Shown here: positions 44,431-52,631 of the stretch, piece after piece
Layout of the letters: each line of letters starts with the position of its first letter
Numbering within the stretch: position 1 is the stretch's first letter
NCBI RefSeq assembly: GCF_000761155.1
Contig: NZ_CP009533.1
Location: 2,170,001-2,234,000 of the forward strand
DNA from: Pseudomonas rhizosphaerae
GTDB lineage: Bacteria > Pseudomonadota > Gammaproteobacteria > Pseudomonadales > Pseudomonadaceae
DNA: 64,000 nucleotides
Reading direction: 5' to 3'
The notes under the pieces: generated by a model
Seen by the model: only the letters and a program-made list of their open reading frames with translations
The model's database searches: none
Told to the model about the DNA's origin: nothing
Program-made: the position numbers and the translations under genes

Positions 44431-45205
44431 GGGCCACCTCCTGCGTGGCTCGGCCCAGCGCAGCCAAAGTCGCCACTTGTACCTGGCTGACAGCCAGCAG
44501 GTCGGCGCCCTGCAACGGGTACTCGATGGCCCGCACCAGGCCCGGCGCCATGTGCCGGAACAGGCGTGCCCACTGGTGCAGGTCGGTCAGTTCAGGTGGG
44601 GTCGCGACCAGCTTGCCGGCGGCGGTACGCTGTACCGCCTTGCAATGGATGTACTCCACGAACCGACCCAGCTGCAACGCTGCACTTGACACCGATTGTT
44701 GCTGCCACTGCCAGTTGCCGATGTCGAAGGTCATGCCCACGGGCAGACCCTGTTCGGCAACCGCGGAGAAGAATTTGACCAGGGGATCGATCCGCCCACC
44801 CTGGGCGGTCTGGTCGTTTTCGACGAGCAGGCGCACGGGCTGGCCGCGCAGCTGCTCGTGAAGCACGTTCAGGTCGCTTGCGGATGAATAGAACCCCAGC
44901 GAGACCTTGAGCCACACCGCGTCGCAGGCAACGGCCCGCGCCAGCGCCTGTTGCAACTGCGGGTTGGGAGCGGTCTGGCCGGGCTGCCACAGCTCCAGTG
45001 GCGAGGAATAGACACAGGTCAGTCCCTGGGCAGCGATCGCGCTGCGCAGGGCGGATGCATCGAAGCTGTCGAACAACTCTTCGCGCAACTCGATGTGGCT
45101 GGCGCCGATCTGGGCAACCAAGGGCGCCAACTGGCCCTGGCCCTGCGCGCGAACATAGTCCGCGCCGAAGCTGGATAGGCTGATGGAGACGGGATAGAGA
45201 TGCAT
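44423..45205 (-). CDS. kguE: KguE sugar-acid epimerase/isomerase-like TIM-barrel protein
   Basis: 260 residues; ATG with AGAGGA upstream. It is a xylose-isomerase-like TIM barrel (AP endonuclease family 2): SISLSSFGADYVRAQGQG, ASHIELREELFD, RLLVENDQTAQGG and GMTFDIGNWQWQQQ carry the metal-binding Glu and Asp residues. KguE heads the kgu operon in pseudomonads, and its exact reaction is not established. The PtxS palindrome ends 14 bases upstream of the start codon, so PtxS should block this promoter. Confidence 0.9.
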   Translation of the reverse strand: MHLYPVSISLSSFGADYVRAQGQGQLAPLVAQIGASHIELREELFDSFDASALRSAIAAQGLTCVYSSPLELWQPGQTAPNPQLQQALARAVACDAVWLKVSLGFYSSASDLNVLHEQLRGQPVRLLVENDQTAQGGRIDPLVKFFSAVAEQGLPVGMTFDIGNWQWQQQSVSSAALQLGRFVEYIHCKAVQRTAAGKLVATPPELTDLHQWARLFRHMAPGLVRAIEYPLQGADLLAVSQVQVATLAALGRATQEVAHG

Positions 45206-45218
45206 TGTTATTGTCCTC

Positions 45219-45232
45219 TGAAACCGGTTTCA
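45219..45232. promoter_or_regulatory. PtxS operator of the kgu operon
   Basis: TGAAACCGGTTTCA is a perfect 14-base palindrome, identical to the published PtxS site in P. putida and P. aeruginosa. It sits 14 bases upstream of kguE. Confidence 0.95.
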
Positions 45233-45270
45233 ATTTTAGGCATGGGTAACGCGCATGCGGTTGTGCTGAC

Positions 45271-46272
45271 TCAACGTGGCGGTGTCGAGCCTCGAATGAT
45301 CAATTCCGGGGTGAAGTGGAACGTCTGGGCCGGGCCCTGTGCGCCCTGCAAACGTTGCAGCAGGCACTCCAGGGCCTGCACGCCGATGTCGTGCGTGGGT
45401 TGGGCCAGGGCGGTGATGCCGTCGCCTACCAGTGGGTACCAGTCGAGGTCGTCGAGGGCGATCAGGCCCACCTCGTCGAAGCGCGCGCTGCCCAGTTCGC
45501 GCAAGGCCAGCGTGCAGGCCAGGGCCGCGACGCCGTTGGCGCAGAACAACGCCTTAGGGCTAATCTCGCTGCTGGCGAGAAACAAACGCAATTGTTCGAT
45601 GAGGCCGGCGCCGGTGTGAAACACAGGGCCTTGGGTGCGCCGCTCGAAGGCATCGATGCGTTCGATACGGGAACTGGTGCCGTCGACCGGTTCGCTGACC
45701 AAGGCGATGTGGTGATAGCCACGCTCTTGCAGATGATCGATGGCCATGTCGACGGCGAGCTGGTTGTCCAGCCCCACCAGGTCGCTGGGCAGGTGCGCGA
45801 CCTTGCGGTCGACCAGCACCATGGGCAGTTCCTGCTGCAGCTCGCGCAGTTCGTCCTGGTGGCGGCCCAAGGTGTTCACGATCAGGCCTTCGATGTTGTA
45901 GGCACGCAGGGCCTGCAACTGTTGGCGTTCCTGCTCGGGGTCGCGATCGGTGTTGCAGACCACCAGGCTGTAGCCATGGCGCCGGCAGGCGGTTTGCACA
46001 CCGTGCATGACGGCCACCGAGTAGGGGTTGCGGATGTCGGCCATGAGCATGCCGATCAGGCGTGTGCGACCACGCTTGAGGCCGCGGGCCATTTGATTGG
46101 GGCGATAGCCCAGCTCTTCGATGGTGCGGGCGATGCGATCGGCGATGGCGTCGGAGAGCAGAGCGCGATCCTCGCCGATGAAGCGCGAGACGCTGGCCTT
46201 GGAAACACCTGCACGCTCGGCGACGTCGAGCATGGTCACACGGGGGCGTGCAGTCACGGAAAGACGGGTCAC
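45271..46272 (-). CDS. ptxS: LacI-family regulator PtxS of 2-ketogluconate metabolism
   Basis: 333 residues from GTG 46272, with AAGGA nine bases upstream; the frame is open further but without a ribosome site. The N-terminal helix-turn-helix VTMLDVAERAGVSKASVSRFIG is followed by a LacI-type effector domain (LIGMLMADIRNPYSVAVMHG, IEGLIVNT, ALDDLDWYPLVGDGITALAQP). PtxS represses ptxS and kgu and releases DNA with 2-ketogluconate. Both predicted operators, one in front of kguE and one 46 bases upstream of this start, are perfect palindromes. Confidence 0.94.
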   Translation of the reverse strand: MTRLSVTARPRVTMLDVAERAGVSKASVSRFIGEDRALLSDAIADRIARTIEELGYRPNQMARGLKRGRTRLIGMLMADIRNPYSVAVMHGVQTACRRHGYSLVVCNTDRDPEQERQQLQALRAYNIEGLIVNTLGRHQDELRELQQELPMVLVDRKVAHLPSDLVGLDNQLAVDMAIDHLQERGYHHIALVSEPVDGTSSRIERIDAFERRTQGPVFHTGAGLIEQLRLFLASSEISPKALFCANGVAALACTLALRELGSARFDEVGLIALDDLDWYPLVGDGITALAQPTHDIGVQALECLLQRLQGAQGPAQTFHFTPELIIRGSTPPR

Positions 46273-46317
46273 GGCCTGGATCCTTTTATGGATGTTATGG
46301 GCAGGCGATCGATAGAT

Positions 46318-46331
46318 TGAAACCGGTTTCA
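46318..46331. promoter_or_regulatory. PtxS operator of ptxS (autoregulation)
   Basis: A second perfect TGAAACCGGTTTCA, 46 bases upstream of the ptxS GTG start, consistent with autorepression. Confidence 0.95.
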
Positions 46332-46434
46332 GGAAACACCAAATCGACGTGGCCGTCAACGGGGGAAGAGGGATATTTGCGCAGGCGATCGGGCGGGTGG
46401 GGCGTGCGTTTCAAGTCTGGAACCGCAGCGCGGC

Positions 46435-46552
46435 CTTCGCGGCCGATGACCGCTCCCACAGGGGATTGGGGTACCCCTGTAGCAGCGGCGCATGCGGTCT
46501 GTCTGACTTACCGCTGGCAGGCCGGACGCGGCTCGCGCCGCTGCTACAGGGG
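46435..46552. repeat. Mixed REP cluster of both families
   Basis: A type-A copy at 46435-46463 is followed by type-B copies at 46476-46491 (partial) and 46524-46552, the latter inverted. The two families meeting in one gap between ptxS and ridA is unusual in this window. Confidence 0.8.
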
Positions 46553-46560
46553 GGCAATGT

Positions 46561-46914
46561 TCAACCGGCTGCGACGACGGTGATCTCCACCAACAGGTCA
46601 GGTGCAGCCAGGCGCGATTCCACGGTGGCGCGGGCTGGGGCGTGGCCTTCGGGGGCCCAGGCGTCCCACACCTCGTTCATGCCGGCGAAATTGGCCTGGA
46701 TATCCGACAGCCACACCTGTGCGGTGACGATACGGGTCTTGTCCAAGCCTGCCTGCTCCAGAAAATTGTCGATCTTGGCCAGCACCTGGGCGGTTTGCCC
46801 CTTGATGTCCAGGCTACGGTCGGTGGCAGTCTGGCCGCCCAGGAAGGTAAAGCCGTTGCACTGCACGACACGGCTCATGCGCTGGTTGGTTTCGATGCGT
46901 TTGATGTCCAACAT
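46561..46914 (-). CDS. RidA-family (Rid/YjgF/UK114) enamine/imine deaminase
   Basis: 117 residues from ATG 46914, with GAGGAA nine bases upstream. RidA fold with IETNQRMSRVVQCNGFTFLGGQTATD, the helix SDIQANFAGMNEVWDAW, and the substrate-carboxylate Arg in APARATVESRLAAPDLLVEI. Rid proteins hydrolyse reactive imines made by amino-acid and amine oxidases. The gene begins 12 bases past the stop of a DadA-like oxidase in the same transcript, which fits that job exactly. Confidence 0.85.
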   Translation of the reverse strand: MLDIKRIETNQRMSRVVQCNGFTFLGGQTATDRSLDIKGQTAQVLAKIDNFLEQAGLDKTRIVTAQVWLSDIQANFAGMNEVWDAWAPEGHAPARATVESRLAAPDLLVEITVVAAG

Positions 46915-46925
46915 GGTGTATTTCC

Positions 46926-48095
46926 TCACGAGTGGATAAGGGTTGTTGCAGGTTGTTCGAACGCCATCGCCGACTGCGCGAAACGCCCGATGGAAAAGGG
47001 ATCGAGACTGATCGGCGAGTGCTCGCCAAGGATTTGCTGGGCCAGCCGCTGGCCGGTTCCTGGGCCCATCTGGAAACCACTGCCGCAGAAGCCGAAGGAA
47101 TAGCTCAACCGTTCCGCCTTGCAGCTGGCGCCGATCACTGGGATGTCGTCGGCAGTGAAGGCTTCGACGCCTGCCCAGACGCGGTTCACACCCAGGTTGC
47201 GCAAGTGCGGGAACAGGTCGGTCACAGTCCGTGCGCTGGTGCTCAAGCGGTCCATCTGCACCTCGCCGTGGCGGGCGGCAAATTCCACCGACCCCACCAG
47301 CTTGCCGCCGATCACCACCGTGCCATTGGCAAACTGCTTGAACGACAGTGCGCGGCCCGTGGCGCCCAGCACGGGCGCGCAGAACGGTGCCACGCGGTGG
47401 GTGACCATCAGCATCAGGCCCTCGGGATGCACCGGCACCGGTTCGCCGACCTGCGCCGCCAGTTGCGCGGCCCAGGCACCCGCCGTGACCACCAGATGCT
47501 CGGCTTGATACACACCCGTAGGCGTATCCACGCGCCAGTGGTTGGCGGAACGCTCAATGCGCTGCGCCGGCGTCTGCTCGAAGATCTGCACACCCAGCCT
47601 TTGCGCTGCCAAACGGAAGGCGGTCACGGTGCGGTAGGGCACCGCGTAGCCGTCGCCGCTGACCCAGATACCGCCCACTACATGGGGCGCTACCGTAGGG
47701 ACCAGCTCCAGTACCTGTTGCCGATCGATCAACACCTCATGGGTAAAACCCAAGGCCCGTAATTGCTCCACGCGCCGTTGGCACTCCTGCAATTCCGCTT
47801 CGTTCTCGGCAAGTTTCAGCTGGCCGCTGGCGACGAAGCCGCCGTCTTCACCCAGCACGTCCTGCAGGCCGTGCCAGAGCGCTCGCGAAGCGAGTGCCAA
47901 AGGTATTTCCTCCACGTGGCGGCCCAAAGTGCGCACGCCACCGGCATTCACCCCGGAGGCATGCCGCCCACAGTATTCGGCCTCCAGCACGGTCACGCGC
48001 ACCCCGGCGCGCGCCAGGTGCAGGGCAGTGCTCAGGCCGTGGATACCGCCGCCGATCACCAGTACGTCAGCGCCTTGGCGCAAAGAGTCAGTCAC
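46926..48095 (-). CDS. DadA-like FAD oxidoreductase, catalytic subunit (HcnC/OoxB-like)
   Basis: 389 residues from GTG 48095, with GGGAG nine bases upstream. D-amino-acid oxidase fold: the FAD motif DVLVIGGGIHGLSTALHLARAG, VTVLEAEYCGRHASGVNAGGVR, and a C-terminal CGSGFQMGPGTGQRLAQQI. This is the oxidising subunit of heteromeric dehydrogenases such as HCN synthase, opine oxidases and D-hydroxyproline dehydrogenase. The start overlaps the preceding BFD-FAD subunit gene by eight bases. The substrate, presumably an N-substituted or D-amino acid, is unknown. Confidence 0.82.
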   Translation of the reverse strand: MTDSLRQGADVLVIGGGIHGLSTALHLARAGVRVTVLEAEYCGRHASGVNAGGVRTLGRHVEEIPLALASRALWHGLQDVLGEDGGFVASGQLKLAENEAELQECQRRVEQLRALGFTHEVLIDRQQVLELVPTVAPHVVGGIWVSGDGYAVPYRTVTAFRLAAQRLGVQIFEQTPAQRIERSANHWRVDTPTGVYQAEHLVVTAGAWAAQLAAQVGEPVPVHPEGLMLMVTHRVAPFCAPVLGATGRALSFKQFANGTVVIGGKLVGSVEFAARHGEVQMDRLSTSARTVTDLFPHLRNLGVNRVWAGVEAFTADDIPVIGASCKAERLSYSFGFCGSGFQMGPGTGQRLAQQILGEHSPISLDPFSIGRFAQSAMAFEQPATTLIHS

Positions 48096-49464
48096 CCGCC
48101 AATTCTCCCAAGGTGATGGGCTTGATCGGCGGACGGATCCGGTAATAGCCGACGTCGCCTGGCGCTGCCGCCCGGGCCTCGGCGATCACTTCAGTGACCG
48201 TCAGACCACACAGGCGTCCTTGGCACGGGCCCATGCCGCAGCGCCCGAACGACTTCGCCTGGTTTGGCCCGGCGCAGCCCATGGCGACGAATTCGCGCAA
48301 TTGGCCGGCGGTGACTTCTTCACAACGACAGACGATGACCTCGTCGGTCGGGATGCGATGTTCGTCGCGGGGCCGATAAAGAACGTCCAGAAACGGCCGG
48401 ATGCGCAGGTTGTCGTTCAATTCCTGGCGCAGGTCCACGCCACGCTGGTCGCGCTGCGGAGCGCCCAGTGCGCCCAGTCGTGCAGCGATGCCCAAGGCCG
48501 CCAGCCGACCCTGCAGCGCCGCGGCTTGGGCACCGCCAATGCCACCGCCATCACCGGCGACGAACATACCCGGCACGTCCAGCTCACCCCAGCTGTCCCT
48601 GAGTGGGCTGAAGCACAGCTGCTGCGTATCCCAGGCATGGGTCGCCCGCAACGACTGGCTGAACTGGATATTGGGCACCACACCTTGATGCAGCAGCACG
48701 CACCGGGTAGCGATGCGCTCGGTCTTGCCCTGAACACTGAAACTCAGCGCCTGGGCTGAATCACTGCCTTCGACCGCCAGGGCCGTGGCGCCCGTGAAAT
48801 GGGGGATGCGCGCCTGGCGCAGGCTGCGCATCAGTTGCAGACCCTTGCGCAGGTAGGGCCAAGCGCGCAGTGCCGAGACCAGATGCCGCCGCGCGCGCCA
48901 ATAGTCGTCGCGGTGGGTCGTGTCGACCAACGCCTTGATCGGCACGCCTGCGCGCAGGTACTGCCAGCCCAGCAGATACAGCAACGGTCCGCAGCCGGCC
49001 AGTACCACCGGCTCGACAGGCGCGGCACCCGCGCTCTTGAGCAGGATCTGTGCGGCGCCCGCAGTCATCACCCCTGGCAGGGTCCAGCCGCGGATCGGGA
49101 AGGGCCGCTCCATCGCGCCGGTGGCCAACAGCACCGCGCGAGCCTGTAACGTGTGCATGCGCCCGCTGTGCAGATAGCTCACTTGATGATCGCGACTCAC
49201 CTGCCACACAGCAGCCTCTTTGATGTGCCGCACCGACGTGTTCGCCAGCGCCTTGGCCAGTACGTTGCCATGTGCGTAGTCCGGTCCCAACAGGTCGCGC
49301 CGGCTCAGCGGGGCTAGCGTGATGCCGCGGTAGATCTGCCCGCCGGGGCTGCCTTGCTCGTCCAGCAACACCACGTTCAAACCAAGCCCGGCCAGGTCGG
49401 TGGCCCCGGCCATGCCAGCGGGTCCAGCACCCACGACGACGACATCGACCGATTCAAGGGTCAT
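48088..49464 (-). CDS. FAD/NAD-binding oxidoreductase with BFD iron-sulfur domain (HcnB/OoxA-like)
   Basis: 458 residues from ATG 49464, with GGAGG eight bases upstream. It has a first dinucleotide motif DVVVVGAGPAGMAGATDLAGLG, a second nucleotide-binding region PVVLAGCGPLLYLLG, and a C-terminal BFD-like domain with VIVCRCEEVTAGQLREFVAMGC and FGRCGMGPCQGRLC (about residues 375-425), whose four cysteines would hold a [2Fe-2S] cluster. It is the electron-transfer subunit of the HCN-synthase/opine-oxidase type. Its start overlaps the 2Fe-2S subunit stop. Confidence 0.84.
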   Translation of the reverse strand: MTLESVDVVVVGAGPAGMAGATDLAGLGLNVVLLDEQGSPGGQIYRGITLAPLSRRDLLGPDYAHGNVLAKALANTSVRHIKEAAVWQVSRDHQVSYLHSGRMHTLQARAVLLATGAMERPFPIRGWTLPGVMTAGAAQILLKSAGAAPVEPVVLAGCGPLLYLLGWQYLRAGVPIKALVDTTHRDDYWRARRHLVSALRAWPYLRKGLQLMRSLRQARIPHFTGATALAVEGSDSAQALSFSVQGKTERIATRCVLLHQGVVPNIQFSQSLRATHAWDTQQLCFSPLRDSWGELDVPGMFVAGDGGGIGGAQAAALQGRLAALGIAARLGALGAPQRDQRGVDLRQELNDNLRIRPFLDVLYRPRDEHRIPTDEVIVCRCEEVTAGQLREFVAMGCAGPNQAKSFGRCGMGPCQGRLCGLTVTEVIAEARAAAPGDVGYYRIRPPIKPITLGELAGD

Positions 49465-49829
49465 GGCTGCACCTCCAGCACCTGCACCAAGGGCACGTCG
49501 AATTGCAGATCGCGGGCGCCTTCCTGGGAGTGCACCTGCATACCGTCGACCACCTCGATCAGGCAGCTTTGCCGATTGGGCACGCCATCGATGTTGACCA
49601 GGCACTCGAAACACACACCCATCATGCAGTAAGGCGCGCGCGGCGATTCGCTTACAGGCGTGGCGCGGAAGCGTTCCACGCCCGACATCAACAGGGCTGC
49701 GGCGACGCTGATGCCCGGCGGTACGTTCAGGGCCTCGCCGTTGAAGCTTAGGGTCACGCTGCGACGGCTGGGGGTTTCGCTGGCCACCGCCTGGAACAGC
49801 GGGGCGCGGCTATGGGCTTCAATGGGCAT
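49461..49829 (-). CDS. [2Fe-2S]-binding small subunit (HcnA/OoxX-like)
   Basis: 122 residues from ATG 49829, with AAGGTG eight bases upstream; the TTG at 49835 is an alternative. A ferredoxin-like domain has Cys68-x4-Cys73-x2-Cys76-x12-Cys89 (CMMGVCFECLVNI...QSCL), the pattern of the small subunit of HCN synthase-type dehydrogenases. It probably passes electrons to the respiratory chain. Overlaps exist with both flanking genes, which implies stoichiometric co-translation. Confidence 0.85.
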   Translation of the reverse strand: MPIEAHSRAPLFQAVASETPSRRSVTLSFNGEALNVPPGISVAAALLMSGVERFRATPVSESPRAPYCMMGVCFECLVNIDGVPNRQSCLIEVVDGMQVHSQEGARDLQFDVPLVQVLEVQP

Positions 49830-50958
49830 GGGCAAGCACCTTGTCGCTGAGAAAACGTTCGCCGTTGAACACGGCCAATTCGTCGGGTTGTGCGCCGCCC
49901 ATCACCCACGGCGCGATGCGCAGGGCATGGGCAGCGGCCAGGGTCACGCCGCTGTGGCAGGTGATCACGTAAGCGCCGGGATGAGTTGTCGACTGCTGAT
50001 AGATCGGGAAACCGTCCGGGCTCATCACCCGCAGCGCTCCCCAGGCGCGGATCAGGCGCACATCGCGCAGCAGCGGAAAGGTCGCCACGCCACGCTGGGC
50101 AATGGCCGAGAGCACGCGGGTGGACGTGCTGTCGTCGAAGCCGACCTCTTCCATCGAGTCGCCCAGCTGGACCGTGCCTTCGTCGGTTTGGCGAACGTTG
50201 ATGGTGGGGTAGTCGAGAAACGGCTGGACCCGCTCGCTGACCAGTACCTGGCCACGGTTGGGCGCGACCGGCGCGTGCAGCCCGACCTGCGCGGCCAGCC
50301 CGGGGTTGCCCAGGCCGGCGGCGAGCACCACGCGCGGCGCGCAATAGGCCTGCTCGCCGACCCGGACGCGGAAGTCACCGGCGCCGCCCTCGATGCGCTC
50401 GATGTGTTGGCCACCGACGAAACGCGCGCCGTGATGCTGCGCCGAAGCGTGCAGGGCACGCAGCAGTTTCAGCGGGTTCACGTGGCCGTCCTGGGGCGTG
50501 TAGCTGGCGCCGACCACGGCCTTGCCGATCAGCGGCAGGCGCGCTTTGAGCTCGGCGGCGTCGAGCATCTCGAAGGGATAGTCACCGACCGCGACCTGCA
50601 ACTGCCGCAGCCGGGATTCGCGCTCCAGCAAGTCTTCATCGCTGAAGCACATGTGAAAGCCGCCCGGTTGCTTGAGGCTGACATCCACGCCGCTGTCGGC
50701 CAGCAGCGCATCGCGCAGGCCGGCCCAGCGCTGCGCTGAAGACCGGGTCCAGCGCGCATAGTCGGGCAGGTTGTAGCCCTTGCCCTGCACCCAGACCAGC
50801 CCGAAATTGCCGCGCGAGGCGCGAAAGGCGTCGTCGCCCTGGTCGAGCACCACGGTGTCGGCCCCTTCGCGCGCCAGTCCGTAGGCGACCGCCGTGCCCA
50901 CCAGCCCGCCACCGACGACGATGACGTCGGCGTTGATCGCTGCCGTCGAATGCTTCAT
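49819..50958 (-). CDS. DadA-like FAD-dependent amino-acid/amine oxidase
   Basis: 379 residues; ATG preceded by AGGAGA. D-amino-acid oxidase fold: the FAD motif DVIVVGGGLVGTAVAYGLAREG, the substrate-side region ASRGNFGLVWVQGKG, and a C-terminal CHSGVTLAAAHALRIAPWVMGG. It is distinct from, and not a duplicate of, the second DadA-like gene of this operon (46926-48095), so the operon has two amine-oxidising flavoproteins. It lies directly after the permease gene with a four-base overlap. Confidence 0.83.
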   Translation of the reverse strand: MKHSTAAINADVIVVGGGLVGTAVAYGLAREGADTVVLDQGDDAFRASRGNFGLVWVQGKGYNLPDYARWTRSSAQRWAGLRDALLADSGVDVSLKQPGGFHMCFSDEDLLERESRLRQLQVAVGDYPFEMLDAAELKARLPLIGKAVVGASYTPQDGHVNPLKLLRALHASAQHHGARFVGGQHIERIEGGAGDFRVRVGEQAYCAPRVVLAAGLGNPGLAAQVGLHAPVAPNRGQVLVSERVQPFLDYPTINVRQTDEGTVQLGDSMEEVGFDDSTSTRVLSAIAQRGVATFPLLRDVRLIRAWGALRVMSPDGFPIYQQSTTHPGAYVITCHSGVTLAAAHALRIAPWVMGGAQPDELAVFNGERFLSDKVLAHAH

Positions 50959-51752
50959 TTGCCTTCTCCTATCAGCACGCGATCCAGACCCACCAGGCGA
51001 TCGAGCACCAGCATCAGGATCAGCGTGCCGACGATCAACACCGTCGATACCGCCGTGATCAAGGGATCGATGGTCTGGGAAATCTGGTTGTACATCGCCA
51101 CCGGCAGCGTAGTGGTGCCCGGCGTGGCGACGAAGACCGTCATGGTCAGTTCATCGAAGCTCTGGATGAACGCCAGCATCCAGCCGCCCACCACGCCGGT
51201 GCGGATGCGCGGCAGGATGACGCGATGAAACGCGGTCCAGCGTTTGGCCCCCAGCGACAGCGCGGCCTGCTCGATGTCTTTCTCCAGGCCGATGGTTGAG
51301 GCCAGGGTCAGGCGCAAGGCATAGGGCAGCACGACGATGACGTGGGTCAGGCACAGCGCCCAGAACGAACCGCCGATCTGGGCGATGGAAAAGAAGCGCA
51401 GGAAAGCGATACCCAGCACCACCGAGGGAATCATCAACGGCGAGAGCAGGAAGCCCGTCAGCGTACCGCGACCGGGAAAGTCGTAGCGGCTGATGGCCAA
51501 GGCCGCCGGGATGGCCAGCAGGGTGGCGATGGTGGCCGAGGCCAGGCCCAGCTTGATCGACAGCGCGAACGCGTCAAGCATTTCCTGGTTGTCCAGCAAG
51601 GCCCTGAACCAGCGCAGCGACAGGCCGTCGGTCGGCAGGGACAAGTACCCTTTGTCGGTGAACGCCATGGCCATCACCACCAGTAGCGGCGCGACGATGA
51701 AGGCGATGAACAGGATATGGAACAGCAGCGAGAAAAAACCGTTCTTGTGCAT
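50955..51752 (-). CDS. ABC importer permease (PotC-type)
   Basis: 265 residues with about six hydrophobic segments and the permease EAA motif AALSLGAKRWTAFHRVILPRIRTG in a cytoplasmic loop. It belongs to the spermidine/putrescine/iron/thiamine-type (binding-protein-dependent 2-component) permeases. It pairs with the PotB-type gene that precedes it by six bases and with the ATPase and binding protein upstream. The substrate is not a certain polyamine; the linked oxidases point to an amine or amino-acid derivative. Confidence 0.87.
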   Translation of the reverse strand: MHKNGFFSLLFHILFIAFIVAPLLVVMAMAFTDKGYLSLPTDGLSLRWFRALLDNQEMLDAFALSIKLGLASATIATLLAIPAALAISRYDFPGRGTLTGFLLSPLMIPSVVLGIAFLRFFSIAQIGGSFWALCLTHVIVVLPYALRLTLASTIGLEKDIEQAALSLGAKRWTAFHRVILPRIRTGVVGGWMLAFIQSFDELTMTVFVATPGTTTLPVAMYNQISQTIDPLITAVSTVLIVGTLILMLVLDRLVGLDRVLIGEGK

Positions 51753-51758
51753 GGCGGC

Positions 51759-52631
51759 CTACTCGAAGACTTGCTTGAAGCGGCGCTCGGCCAGCTTGCT
51801 GCAACCCAGGATGATGATCAGATTGGCCACCAGCAGCAGCATGGCGATCGCTGCGCCGAGGGGCCAGTTGAGGGTGCCGAGAAATTCGTCGTAGGCAGCG
51901 GTGGCCACCACCTTGAGCCGGCGTCCGCCGATGATCGCCGGGGTGGCGAAGGCCGAGGCGGCCAAGGCGAAGACAATGATCGAGCCGGAGAGGATGCCCG
52001 GCATGATCTGCGGCACGATGATGCGCCGGAACACCGTCAGGCGGGACGCACCAAGGGACAGGCCGGCCCATTCCACTTGAAGGTCCAGGCGCTGCAAGGT
52101 GGCCCACACCGCGATCACCATGAACGGCACCAGCACGTGGGTCAGGGCAATGATCACGCCGACCTGGGTGAACAGGATCTTGACCGGTTCGTGGGTGATG
52201 CCCAGAGCCTGCAGCGCATCGTTGATCAGGCCGTTGTTGCCCAGCAGGATCGCCCAGCCCAAGGTCCGTACCACCACTGAAATCAGCAACGGACCCAGCA
52301 CCACCAGCAGGAAGGTCGAACGCCAGCGCGGCGCCATGCGCGCGATGATGATGGTCTCCGGCACGCCCAGCAGCACACACAACAGGGTGACGGCCAGCGC
52401 CATGGCGCCGGTGCGCAGGAAGATCTCGTGGAAATAGTCGTCCTTGAACACTTCGAGGTAGTTCGCCAGGCTGTATACCGGCAGCACGCCTTCGGTGTCG
52501 CTGAACAGGTTGAGCGACAGCAGCGCGGTCAGTAGCAGGGGCGCCAGCAGCAACGCAATGAACACCAGCAGTGCGGGGCCACTGAGCAGCCAGGGTGCTG
52601 CGCCGACGTGTTCGGCATCATACCTGGCCAT
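51759..52631 (-). CDS. ABC importer permease (PotB-type)
   Basis: 290 residues from ATG 52631, with GGGAGG eight bases upstream and 14 bases of overlap with the ATPase gene. About six hydrophobic segments; EAA motif region EWAGLSLGASRLTVFRRIIVPQIMPGI. It is the partner of the PotC-type permease, and both together make the membrane channel. The overlaps make a single operon from ATPase to oxidase. Confidence 0.87.
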   Translation of the reverse strand: MARYDAEHVGAAPWLLSGPALLVFIALLLAPLLLTALLSLNLFSDTEGVLPVYSLANYLEVFKDDYFHEIFLRTGAMALAVTLLCVLLGVPETIIIARMAPRWRSTFLLVVLGPLLISVVVRTLGWAILLGNNGLINDALQALGITHEPVKILFTQVGVIIALTHVLVPFMVIAVWATLQRLDLQVEWAGLSLGASRLTVFRRIIVPQIMPGILSGSIIVFALAASAFATPAIIGGRRLKVVATAAYDEFLGTLNWPLGAAIAMLLLVANLIIILGCSKLAERRFKQVFE

